Shown one piece after another: positions 1-9,458 of a stretch of DNA of 64,000 nt. Position numbers and translations under genes: made by a program. The DNA is from Adineta steineri (Eukaryota > Rotifera > Eurotatoria > Adinetida > Adinetidae). Below the pieces are notes generated by a model. That model had not been told where the DNA came from and did not search any database. It saw only the letters and a program-made list of their open reading frames with translations. Numbering within the stretch: position 1 is the first letter of the stretch; each line of letters opens with the position of its first letter. The stretch is from positions 301,013 to 365,012 of the forward strand of contig CAJNOI010000047.1 in assembly GCA_905250115.1 (NCBI GenBank), given 5' to 3'.

Positions 1-138
1 TGGGGAGCTTTTCTTTCACATAATCGATTGGGTGATGTATTAACTGATTCAAAATCAGATCATACTCCTCTTGATGCTAATTGTCGACAAGATGACTATT
101 TTCCATCATGGTTTTCGTTTTTAAACAGTACGAATTAA
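1..138 (+). CDS. C-terminal fragment of an unidentified protein (starts upstream of window)
   Basis: Reading frame 1 is open from the first base and ends at a TAA at 136-138, giving a 45-residue tail that ends in PSWFSFLNSTN. The composition is coding-like, but the piece is too short for a family call. It lies 56 bases upstream of the HtrL-like gene on the same strand. The gap ends in a T-rich tract plus AG directly before the next ATG, so it may be the upstream member of a co-transcribed glycan gene group. That is inference. Confidence 0.55.
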   Translation, partial: WGAFLSHNRLGDVLTDSKSDHTPLDANCRQDDYFPSWFSFLNSTN

Positions 139-194
139 ATTATCAAAATATTCTACCAAAAAATGAATATGTTTTAATATATTATCTTTTTTAG

Positions 195-1244
195 ATGAGA
201 TTTCAGATTACTTATTATCGACAATTATGCGTTTTTATACTAGTTGTCATTGGTATTGGTTTAGTCTTGTTTATTGATCAATCAAATTTCAATAAGTTTT
301 CAATTCGTAGATCCAATTATACAAGATATCTTTTATTGAAAAATAATGAACAATATTCAACAACTGTTGTAATAGTATATTTTCCATTGAGTAAATCTAA
401 ACATAGTAACGCTCAATATCAATCGTGGCTTGAAAATCTATTAGGATTTTGTCAATCACCTATCATTATATATACATCAATTGAATATAAACCGATTCTA
501 CAACAACTTCGCCGAAATAGTTCATTAAGAACTCACTTTATTGTGGAATATAATTTACCGTTTGAAATATCACCAATAAAAAAACTTGTTCCTATCTTTG
601 AACAACAATATCTCACTGATCCTGAACGTGCATATCACTCGATTGAATTGTATGCTGTATGGTGTGCTAAACCGTTTATATTGAATCGAAGTGTAGAGCT
701 TAATCCTTTTCGAACAAAATATTTTCTCTATATTGATGCTGGAGCTTTTCGATCTTCTAATTATCGTTTTCAATCGTGGCCATACGAACCTTCAATTCAT
801 TCAATTCTTGCTAATAACAAACTTCTTTTCGGTATGATCTCTCCGCTTCCTCGTCAGTTTTGTCCATTATTGTATACTGTAAATAAAAGTCTCATTCGAC
901 ATGATCTCATTCAAGCTGGTCTAATGGGTGGTACTGCTGATGCTATCCATTGGTGGACATCAGTATTTTATGAAACAATCGATATTTATATTTCAAAGAA
1001 TTTTTTCATTGGAAAGGAACAAAATTTAATGAATGCTATTGCACTCATGTATCCACACAGGATCAATATGATGCTTTCATTTCGTACCTCTTGTGGCAAT
1101 AAATGGTTTGCTTTCGGACCATTACTAGCAAATCAAGCTGAGAAACAAAGATTGGCTTTTTCTATGACCTGTCAACATCAGAATTTATCTGAAGTTATTA
1201 TTCCTTTCGAAAATATTTGTAATGATCCTAGAAATGTTAAATAA
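195..1244 (+). CDS. HtrL/YibB-like glycosyltransferase, type II membrane protein
   Basis: 349 residues in one exon. A hydrophobic segment at about residues 11-27 follows a short N-terminal tail, as in a type II Golgi/ER anchor. The body resembles the HtrL/YibB (WlaTC) family of lipopolysaccharide-type glycosyltransferases: TTVVIVYFPL near 56, YFLYIDAGAFR at 176-186 (Asp181 as the likely metal/nucleotide acidic residue), GLMGGT at 242-247 and GKEQNLMNAI at 273-282. The start is the first ATG after a TTTTTTAG acceptor-like site at 186-194. Members occur in bacteria and in some invertebrates. Substrate is unknown. Family call is by motif, with moderate certainty. Confidence 0.65.
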   Translation: MRFQITYYRQLCVFILVVIGIGLVLFIDQSNFNKFSIRRSNYTRYLLLKNNEQYSTTVVIVYFPLSKSKHSNAQYQSWLENLLGFCQSPIIIYTSIEYKPILQQLRRNSSLRTHFIVEYNLPFEISPIKKLVPIFEQQYLTDPERAYHSIELYAVWCAKPFILNRSVELNPFRTKYFLYIDAGAFRSSNYRFQSWPYEPSIHSILANNKLLFGMISPLPRQFCPLLYTVNKSLIRHDLIQAGLMGGTADAIHWWTSVFYETIDIYISKNFFIGKEQNLMNAIALMYPHRINMMLSFRTSCGNKWFAFGPLLANQAEKQRLAFSMTCQHQNLSEVIIPFENICNDPRNVK

Positions 1245-1759
1245 CAGGTGAGTCAAATAAACTAAATATACTTTTATCTTGTATACAATCTATTAAGATG
1301 GATATTGATTTTGAAGTTTCTTTTCTTAGTAATATGGTTCCATGAATGTGGTCTTTTAGTTTTTATTAATTAATAAACATATTAATAAACATCATCACAA
1401 CATCTTTTCATATTTTAATATTTACCGGTAAAAACTATGCCTTCAGTTCATGACACTTCTGAAAAAAAGATGTAATATTTACATGTGCATTTAAGTATAT
1501 AAGAATGTAGAAATATTCAATACTTTGACTTGTTCTCGTACTCATTATATTAGATTTTCAGAGAACGCTTTCTTTTTGTTTATTGTTTATTGTTTGCTAT
1601 CTACGGTGGTTTATTAATTTAAAACTATTTTCAGATAACTCGAAATAATAAAATATTCGTTAAGTTTCTATTAATAGTTTTTGTAAGTACTAGCTTACTC
1701 TTTTTATATTAAGATAAATTTGTGATTATTATAGTTATTTAGATTAACAGAATTAAAAT
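1245..1759. other. intergenic, AT-rich
   Basis: No open frame, RNA gene or repeat was recognised. The last 20 bases before the next ATG contain TTATTTAG, a possible 3' splice or trans-splice acceptor. Confidence 0.4.
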
Positions 1760-4672
1760 ATGAATTATGTACGAGTAGAACGTTTTTATACATTGCTTCT
1801 AATATTTATTTTATTTCTTTACATTATTATATCAAATATGCTACTCAAAAATGATAATAATAATATTTCATCATGGCCAAATTTATTTAAATCGAATTAT
1901 TATAAAAATAAACAAATATTCGATATCTCAATCAATAATAAAAGTCTTCCTAAAATACTCATTGTATTAGGTACACGTCCAGAAGGAATAAAATGTGCTC
2001 CTTTAATTGCTGAATTAAAATCGGATTATTATCGTTCAAAATTTCAAATTATTGTTCTTAGTACTGGTCAACATCGAGAAATTCTACGCCAAAGTTTAAT
2101 GGGATTTAAACAAACAGTTGATATTGATTTAGATTTAATGATGAATAATCAAAGCTTACCGGATTTATTTCATCGAATATTTTTTCAAATAAATGAACAA
2201 ATAAATCTAATTAAACCAGATTTATTAATTGTTCAAGGTGATACAACAACTGCACTTGTGTCTGCTTTAGTTGCTGCATATAATCAAATTCCAGTTGCAC
2301 ATGTTGAAGCCGGTCTTCGAACATTTAATTTATCAAATCCATTTCCTGAAGAACTTAACCGAAAAATAATTGATTCATTTGCTAAACTTATGTTTGCACC
2401 AACAACATTTGCTAAAGAAGTACTTATTCGAGAAGGTGCTTGTGAAACAGATATATTTATAACTGGTAATACTGGTGTTGATGCATTTTATCAATATTAT
2501 AAACAAGAAATTCCAAATAAAAATAATTCAATATTAAGAATAATTGATAATTTTAAAAAGAAGTCATTAAATAAAACTCATTCAGTTGTTATTCTTGTTA
2601 CGATGCATCGAAGAGAAAATTTTCAATATTTATCTGATATGTGCCGTGCTATAAAAACTATAGCTAACAAACATAACGGAAAAATTTTAATTATTTTACC
2701 TGTTCACCCAAATCCAAATGTTAAAAATGTCGTATTAAAAATTTTAAATAATTTAGATAATGTTAAAATTGTTGATCCAATATCATATGATATATTTGGA
2801 TATGTTTTATTAGAATCAGATATAATTCTGACTGATTCAGGTGGAATTCAAGAAGAAGTAGTTAGTATTGGTAAACCAGTTATATTAATGAGAATGACAA
2901 CTGAACGACCTGAAGGAATTTATCTTGGTACAATTAAACAAATAGGGATTTTTTATGATGATATTATAAAAGCAGTGGATGATGAATTGATAAATATCAA
3001 AATAACGAATCAAACATCGAAAAGAAATATTTTTGGTGATGGAACTGCATCGAAACAAATTGCAACTATTATTGAGAATTATTTTTCCGGAAAATATAAA
3101 TCAAATATAAAATGTATGACAAAATTTCGTCAAGATTCTATTGCTCAATATGTTTATTCATATAAAAATATATCATCACATACTATTCGCCGAAATATGA
3201 TAATAAATTTAACAAAAGTACAATCGGCTCTTAGTCTGGATGAAATACTTAGAATTCCTAGTCAATATAATATATCAAAGAAAAATGAGGATAGATTTGC
3301 ACTTACTGCGATTATTGGATTATATAGACGTGAAGGTATAATTCGACGATGGATTGAAGCACTTCTTATACAAACACATCCACCAAAGGAGATTTGGTTT
3401 ATCCATTTTGCTTCACCTATTGCAGATAAACTTGATGTTGAAATTAAAGAAATGCGTTCATTATTCTATAATGGATCAGATTATTGTAATAAATGGTGTA
3501 TAGAAAATAAATGTAAAATGAATGATACCAATAATAATGGGATTAAATCTAATTGTACCGAACAATGTATAGAATTTTGTATGAAATTACCTTCAATGTT
3601 ATTTGTTGGTATGGGAGAAATGCAATTAAAATATTTTGGAAGATTTCAACTTGCACTACAATGTCGAACAAAATATGTCATTGTTTTTGATGATGATTGT
3701 ATACCTCAAAAACGATATTTAGAAATTGCAATGTATACAATTAATACAAAAGAATATCGAGGTATTTTAGGAACGAAAGGTACACCTGCAGCAGAGAATT
3801 ATTATTATGGTCCTGTATCAAAAAGTAATCAAATAATTGAAGTTGATGTCGTTGGTGGAAGTTGGTTTATGGAAAGTGAATGGGTTAAACTTATGTTTCA
3901 TGATAAAATCTATTCATGGAATACAGGTGAAGATTTTCATTTATGTGCAAATGCACGTAAATATGCTAATATTAGAAGTTTTGTTATGCCTGTTGATAAG
4001 AATGATGATAGTACACATTCATTTACAAAAGATTATTTACAGATTAGTAATAAAGGAGATACAACTGGACGAGTAAATGGAACTTCAACAAGTAGAAAAT
4101 TTATTATAGATCAATTATGGTCACGTGGTGATCGTTTAATGAATAGTTATAGATCATCAAAACCATCATTATTATTATTTGCAGAAACACAATATGATAC
4201 TATGTTATTAATATCACTTGTACAACAACAAATGATTCAACTCGGTGGTTTAATACATTTTGCAACTTCAAATATGTTAAAAACAGATATAGAAATGATT
4301 AAAATTAGAAAAGAATTTCAATCAGTTCATGATTTTATGATTGGTCGTGATTTTAATATAGATCCAACACCTATTACTGCTGCAGCAGAGATTCATTATG
4401 GATTTGATATGGTTATGCAAGGTACACAAAGTACAGCAGTAATTATTCTGGGTTCTTCATCAACAATAAATATGTTTGCATTAGTATCAGCAGCATTTTT
4501 AAGAAATATTCCTATTATTAATATCTATATACAAGATAATATTGTGGATTTGAAAAGATCAGAAGTAATCATGACAATGTCTTCATTTACTCTTCGAACT
4601 TTTACTAATCAAACATTTAGTAACTTGCAATCTCAACAGTTAAATAATCTTCTAGTTCATCTTTATAAATAA
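1760..4672 (+). CDS. UDP-GlcNAc 2-epimerase (non-hydrolysing) fused to a GT-A-like glycosyltransferase
   Basis: 970 residues, one exon. Residues 8-28 form a membrane anchor. Residues about 64-445 are a WecB-type UDP-N-acetylglucosamine 2-epimerase: LGTRPEGIK at 70-78, QGDTTTA with Asp161, HVEAGLRT with Glu183, PEELNR with Glu197 and MHRRENF with His283, matching the acidic and histidine catalytic positions of the bacterial enzyme. DSGGIQEE at 359-366 and ERPEG at 382-386 are also kept. This reaction interconverts UDP-GlcNAc and UDP-ManNAc. Residues about 512-790 form a glycosyltransferase-like domain with a DDD motif at 644-646, VVGGSWF at 697-703 and TGED at 722-725. Residues about 800-970 resemble half of an epimerase Rossmann fold without catalytic residues. 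Anchor and fusion suggest local ManNAc-type donor synthesis coupled to transfer in the Golgi (inference). Codon use matches its neighbours, so any transfer is old. Confidence 0.85.
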   Translation: MNYVRVERFYTLLLIFILFLYIIISNMLLKNDNNNISSWPNLFKSNYYKNKQIFDISINNKSLPKILIVLGTRPEGIKCAPLIAELKSDYYRSKFQIIVLSTGQHREILRQSLMGFKQTVDIDLDLMMNNQSLPDLFHRIFFQINEQINLIKPDLLIVQGDTTTALVSALVAAYNQIPVAHVEAGLRTFNLSNPFPEELNRKIIDSFAKLMFAPTTFAKEVLIREGACETDIFITGNTGVDAFYQYYKQEIPNKNNSILRIIDNFKKKSLNKTHSVVILVTMHRRENFQYLSDMCRAIKTIANKHNGKILIILPVHPNPNVKNVVLKILNNLDNVKIVDPISYDIFGYVLLESDIILTDSGGIQEEVVSIGKPVILMRMTTERPEGIYLGTIKQIGIFYDDIIKAVDDELINIKITNQTSKRNIFGDGTASKQIATIIENYFSGKYKSNIKCMTKFRQDSIAQYVYSYKNISSHTIRRNMIINLTKVQSALSLDEILRIPSQYNISKKNEDRFALTAIIGLYRREGIIRRWIEALLIQTHPPKEIWFIHFASPIADKLDVEIKEMRSLFYNGSDYCNKWCIENKCKMNDTNNNGIKSNCTEQCIEFCMKLPSMLFVGMGEMQLKYFGRFQLALQCRTKYVIVFDDDCIPQKRYLEIAMYTINTKEYRGILGTKGTPAAENYYYGPVSKSNQIIEVDVVGGSWFMESEWVKLMFHDKIYSWNTGEDFHLCANARKYANIRSFVMPVDKNDDSTHSFTKDYLQISNKGDTTGRVNGTSTSRKFIIDQLWSRGDRLMNSYRSSKPSLLLFAETQYDTMLLISLVQQQMIQLGGLIHFATSNMLKTDIEMIKIRKEFQSVHDFMIGRDFNIDPTPITAAAEIHYGFDMVMQGTQSTAVIILGSSSTINMFALVSAAFLRNIPIINIYIQDNIVDLKRSEVIMTMSSFTLRTFTNQTFSNLQSQQLNNLLVHLYK

Positions 4673-4831
4673 AAAGAGTTGAATTGACACTCATGTCCTC
4701 GAATTAGACAACTACTCATTGTTTTCACAATTTGTTTTTTTTATGAAATTTTGTTTGAAGTATAAAAGTAAAATGCATTCATGTTAGATATAAACGTTAT
4801 TAGTTAATTTCTACTCGACTGAATTGTAAAA

Positions 4832-5908
4832 ATGAATCAGGGCTCAAATCAAACAAACATTGAAGAAGTCAAAAGATCTTATTTTAGTAGAAAAATCCAA
4901 ATGGTGCTGTTGATAGTTATCTTAATCGTATATCATTTTATAATCCTTCCTTAATTCTATGGATGTCCTAATACTTTACATTCATATGCCAAAAAATATA
5001 TAAATCAACGAACAAATGTAAATATAACATGTGCGGATTCTATTTTAACTTGGTGTGCAGAGAATCAAATTGAATTATCAAAATGTTCTTGAACAATAGA
5101 AACATTTCGGAATCATTTTTATAACATGGCAGCTTTAATCAGTCGTCCATATCCTGATTCAATGAATAATAATAGTGGACTAGCCTTCATTCGATTAGGA
5201 GATGGAGAAATGTTACTTTTATTTGGAGTTTCAGTTAAGTCTATTGACCGATGGTCATGGCCTGGTGGTCAATCAACATTAGGAGAAGATTTAAGAAAAG
5301 CATTGAATTATCCGAAATATCAATATAATACATTTAGTCCATTTTATTATGGAATTTATGATGCTAAAGGTATTTGTCCTTTTCATGAACTTGTTTCAAT
5401 GATTTATCAGCATCCAAAATATTTAACATATACAAATTTATTTGTCAATTCTAATTATCCTTCCACGAAATTATTACATCAATCACTTATTCGAGATTAT
5501 CGAAAAAAGATTATTCTAATAATTAACAATGAAACTAGCTCACAAAAGCTAACTGAACTGAATGCATGGACTTGTGAAATATTGCTCTATCCAGATAATG
5601 GACCTTTGTTGTGGGAAAATGATAAGTTTAGAGAGCAAGCAATTGGGAAAATTGTTGACGCAGCAAAGCGATACAGAAATCGATTATTTTTATTTTCAAT
5701 AGGTCCACTATCGAGAGTTCTCATTCATCATGCCTGGCTCGAAAATCCTTATAATCGTTACATTTATTTTGGTTCTACAGTCGATCAAATGACAAAAAAT
5801 AGAACAACTCGACCATATCAATCGAATACAGAACTCAATCATGATCCGTCGTATCTTATCAAATTTGATACGAACAAACGTTTATTTCGGGTGTCATCTG
5901 TAGACTAA
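4832..5908 (+). pseudogene. DUF1792 (GT-D fold) glycosyltransferase with two in-frame stops
   Basis: From the ATG at 4832 one frame runs to 5908 but is broken by TAA at 4952-4954 and TGA at 5090-5092. Before the first stop lie 40 residues with a hydrophobic anchor (MVLLIVILIVYHFIILP). Between and after the stops the frame stays coding-like. The intact part, from ATG 5126, is 260 residues with FIRLGDGEM, whose D-x-E motif (Asp26, Glu28 of that part) is typical of DUF1792/GT-D enzymes, plus LFSIGPLSRVL near its end. The neighbours are also anchored glycosyltransferases. Either the gene is losing function or a shortened, unanchored product starts at 5126. No GT-AG intron that removes both stops was seen. 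Confidence 0.6.
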
Positions 5909-6058
5909 AAATACCTTCTATTTTGTTATTAGTTTTTGTTTCATCATATGTTTGTGAGGGATGTGTCGCCTGTGGAGTGTTGGGAAGTTGCACATCTTTT
6001 TCACTTCTAGAAAATTTTCAACTTTTTCCAGCTAAAATTGTATACTTTATTGTAAAAA

Positions 6059-6117
6059 AGGGTGTGGATGGATGTGAATGTGGGCGAATTTCGCAGGCAA
6101 CCACACTCACACCCGCA
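6059..6117. repeat. G/T-rich imperfect hairpin element
   Basis: GGGTGTGGATGGATGTG on the left faces CACACTCACACCC on the right across a short centre containing GTGGGCG. Related GTGTGGG/CCCACAC patches recur at about 41882, 57264, 59663, 61049 and the right window edge. Origin is unknown; the core resembles TGTGGG, the telomere-type repeat reported for bdelloids. Confidence 0.4.
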
Positions 6118-6447
6118 GCTATCCTGATTAGCACAGAAAAAGTCCAATACAGAACTGGAGAACAACACACTTTCATCGTCTCTTAGCAGTTTGATGCTTC
6201 AGTTTCCAAGAGTAATGAGTTTTCTCTCTCCATTTCCCCCTTATGGAATTTCTTTACATTAGACAAAATTTTTATTAAAATTAATTTCAATTTAAAACAT
6301 ATTCATTCGATATTATACAGTATGAATAATATTTTCATATATAAAACATTAATCAAACAATTCTTGGTATTTTTTTAAATCAATGTAAATTGAAAAATAA
6401 TTTTGATTAAGTTTCAACAAAATTCAAAATATAAAACATGAATCTAA

Positions 6448-6520
6448 TACAGTAAAACCTCTCTAAGATGAACATCAACAGGACTTTCCAAAGAGTGTTC
6501 ATCTTATAGAGATTTCATGG
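6448..6520. mobile_element. possible pogo/Tigger-type terminal repeat remnant
   Basis: TA precedes CAGTAAAACCTCTCTAAG at 6450-6467, which matches the general form of pogo/Tigger-superfamily transposon ends (TA target site, CAGT..AACCTC). About 45 bases on, TGTTCATCTTATAGAGA is a near reverse complement, forming a hairpin. No matching far end was found nearby, so this is a fragment or solo end. Confidence 0.35.
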
Positions 6521-6889
6521 GTATGAGTGTGAGTAAGGCTTGTGTATAGTGGAAAAGAGCATCATACTCACACAGAATTCGAAGTAATTCTTTTCATTGA
6601 GAATTATTTTTTCTTCAAATTTACTTTTCTTCTAAGTGTTTATACTATATCGATGAGATACTACTAAAAGTATTCTCCTTTTCTTACTAAACACAAATCA
6701 AAATTATATCTGAAACTACATTCAAAAACGATGCTTCTTTCGAATGTCGAAAATAATTTGCTGACAAACATCACTTTTGTGTTAACAAGGGGAAGAAAAA
6801 TTTATCGGTGATCAACACGGATCTTAAAACTACCTACGCCTCGTCTTTTTTATAAATATTTCACTCTTTAAAAATATAATAAAATCAGT

Positions 6890-9053
6890 TGAATCTTAAC
6901 TCTGTCACACGATCATCTATGCATTTTTTCATCACGTCTTTATTGTATTTGTTATAGGATAGAATCAGAACGATTAGAAGAAATGAAAGCAATATCAAAT
7001 TTCCACTTATCGATATGTGAATACATCCATCTGTTATATTTCGATTTAAATGACTTAAGATCCCCTCCGTGTTTTAGAAATAAAAACACACACTTTTTCA
7101 TCATATTTTCTCATTCTAAAATCAACTATGGCTACAATCAATATCTACTGCTACGTCGTTTTCATTCTTCTCAGGTAAATAACTATTGATTTTTATCACT
7201 AATTCTGTTAACATCCATTGATTTCATATTTTAGCATAACAGGTTTGATTTCTCTTGTATTTTATATGTTTATATGTATTAGTTTATCACTTTCCTAGTT
7301 CGAATCAAATCTCAGATATGTGAGAAAACACCACAATATGGTGAATGTTCCACAAATAGTGCATGTGGATGTTTTCATATGGTAGGTACTCATGATGATA
7401 CGGGCGTCTGTGGTTTTCTTTGGCCAATATGCTCCCGTCTTTTACGATGCAATTCCTCAGACAATTCATGCCTTCAGCCGAACACGATCTGTGTTCACCA
7501 TCCTCAGTGCGATGATTTTCCACTTTGTTACCCAGTTACAATGGCTGATCAGAACATGTGTCCACCAATGAAAAGTGAGTGGATCGGTGGATAATAGATG
7601 CAATATTCTTATCCACACTCTCAAGATATTTGAAACTGTAAATTTCATCTGTTTTAGATAAGATCAATCTTAAATGGAAACAAAATGCCATCACTGTGGC
7701 TGGCGGAAATGGATTAGGACAACAACTAAATCAAATCGGTCACCCTTATGGAATTTTTATCGATGAAAAGAAAAATATTTTCATTGCTGAGTTTTGGAAT
7801 GATCGTATTGTTGAATGGAAACACAATGCAACGGAAGGACAAATAATTGCAGGTGGCAATAGCAGTGGAAATCGAATGGATCAATTGAATCAACCAACAG
7901 ATGTGATTGTTGATCAACAAAGTCATTCGATCATCATTGCTGATTGGGGGAACAGACGAGTGATTCAATGGTCGAATCAAAAGCAAGAAACTCTCATTCA
8001 GAATATTGACTGCTATGGCTTGGCAATGGATAAAAATGGACTCCTTTATGTTTCTCTTTATAGGAAGAATGAAGTGAGACGATGGAAATTGGGAGAATAC
8101 GATGACGAAGGAATTGTAGTAGCAGGTGGAAATGGGGAAGGAGATCAACTTAATCAACTTAATTTTCCTACTTTTATGTTTGTTGATGAAGATCAATCTG
8201 TTTATGTGTCAGATACAAGCAATGGTCGTGTGATGAAGTGGAGAAAAGATGCAAAAGAAGGAATTGTTGTTGCTGGAGGAAATGGTCAGGGAGGAGATCT
8301 CAATCAATTTTTTTATCCTGAAGGAGTAATTGTTGATGATTTGGGTCAAATCTATGTGGCAGATATGGATAATCATCGAATAATGCGTTGGTGTGAAGGA
8401 AAAGAAGAAGGTGAAATTGTTGTTGGTGGAAATGGTCAAGGAAATCAATCAAATCAATTGAGTCATCCCACAGGTTTATCATTTGATGATGAAGGAAGTC
8501 TTTATATTGCTGATGCTGCGAATAATCGAATTCAAAAATTTGAAATAATTTTGTGATGAAATTTTGATTTTGAAAAAGAGAAAAACTAATTTATTGAAAT
8601 AAAATGAACGTTTGATTAAAACAACATTTTATTGAGTTTATTTTGATATTTTTCATTTTTATTTTTCATTGATTCTTTCGTTTAATGCATATCGATACGT
8701 ACGATTATTTTCATTATTAATGATTTATTTTAAAGTGTTTGTAGCAGAAGAGAAAGAAATGCTGTGACACTCGCATAAAAGTCAAATTTCATTCACACTA
8801 TCTAAGCAAAATAAATGATGAATGATGAATAAAAAATCAATTGAAATGAGAAAATAAAAAGAAGGTAGGAGAGAAAGAAAAGGACTCATAGTTATTTATC
8901 ATCTCTCATTAAATTTAACATTTGATCAGAATTAAAATAAACTATATTTTTATTTATGATTTATAAGTTTATTTAATTTTCACAGTAAATCTTTATACAT
9001 TAATTCATATACCTTGCAAAGGTGCAGAATCTTCCAAAAAATCAAAAACTTCC
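6890..9053 (+). repeat. Inverted segmental duplication, copy 1 (NHL gene and flanks)
   Basis: This block, including both flanks of the NHL gene, aligns in reverse complement with about 39606-41773. The 5' flank (for example TGATCATCTATGCA), all introns, the coding exons and a 3' flank with the same AT-rich motifs correspond. Copy 1 carries roughly 75 extra bases near 8945-9030. The two blocks enclose about 30.5 kb. Confidence 0.75.
7128..8556 (+). CDS. Secreted NHL-repeat beta-propeller protein, copy 1
   Basis: Exons 7128-7174, 7235-7242 (8-base micro-exon), 7299-7574 and 7658-8556 close in phase to a protein of about 409 residues. The start MATINIYCYVVFILL is a signal peptide. Exon 3 encodes a Cys-rich module of about 92 residues (QICEKTPQYGEC, CGFLWPICSRLLRC, CDDFPLCYP, MCPP). 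Exon 4 encodes about six NHL repeats of the form VAGGNG-G-QLNQL--P---VD-----Y-AD--N-R--RW, expected to fold as a propeller. NHL propellers bind proteins, glycans or RNA; with a signal peptide this one is probably extracellular. The inverted paralogue at 40.1-41.5 kb keeps the same exon structure. Function is not known. Confidence 0.8.
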
Positions 9054-9458
9054 CTCTCTGCGCGGGGACGCACAAGCCAGATTCTGCACCTCTGGTGATT
9101 ATGTAATTACACAATTAATCATTCTATTTTTATAATCTGTAGATTCTCGTTCTATGAAATATATTGGACATTTTACGCTATTTATTAAAAATAAAATAAA
9201 AAAAACATGAATTTTATGACAAAATCTTTATGTTAGACATTATTTGACATACCAACACCATGCAGAAATACTTCTTTTTTTTTGTTGTTTTTCCTTTCTC
9301 TTTCTTTTTTTTCTCCTTCTAAATTACAATTTTATTTTTTTGTTTTTCTTTTACCATCTTAACTACGCTAGTATAGTTCATAAATAATCTGAATTTCTTT
9401 TGTATGCTTTTCATTATATATCGATTGAAAAAATCTTCATTTTAGATTTATAATCACC
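8557..9458. other. intergenic, NHL 3' flank and NYN-gene upstream region
   Basis: Starts with the NHL gene 3' region (AATAAA-like signals near 8598). It includes an exact 13-base inverted repeat (9020-9032 and 9079-9091), then T-rich sequence and TTTTAG at 9439-9445, about 15 bases before the next ATG. Confidence 0.4.
9020..9091. repeat. 13-base inverted repeat around a GC-rich loop
   Basis: AGGTGCAGAATCT at 9020-9032 is exactly reverse-complemented at 9079-9091, with a 46-base loop containing GCGCGGGGACGC. The surrounding DNA is very AT-rich. The element partly lies in sequence missing from the paralogous NHL copy, so it may be an insertion. Confidence 0.5.

Larger units (their letters stand above)
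5909..6889. other. intergenic with short repeats
   Basis: No convincing gene. It contains a G/T-rich imperfect hairpin at about 6059-6117, a pogo-like terminal motif at 6450 and a second GTGTG-rich patch at about 6516-6580. An open frame at 5923-6186 crosses the hairpin and is not credible as protein. Confidence 0.4.

Noticed and set aside
1-5908. Possibility that the left cluster is bacterial contamination
   Set aside because: Codon use and AT content match the animal genes, each protein has a type II membrane anchor, no Shine-Dalgarno sites or operon overlap is seen, and the cluster is continuous with intron-bearing genes.
5923-6186. 87-codon frame after the DUF1792-type gene
   Set aside because: It starts without a good context, runs through the G/T-rich hairpin and has no family likeness.
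7726-8196. 156-codon antisense open frame within the NHL propeller exon (and its partner at 40460-40927)
   Set aside because: It mirrors the repeated NHL codons on the other strand; the same shadow appears in both paralogues because the sense frame is conserved.
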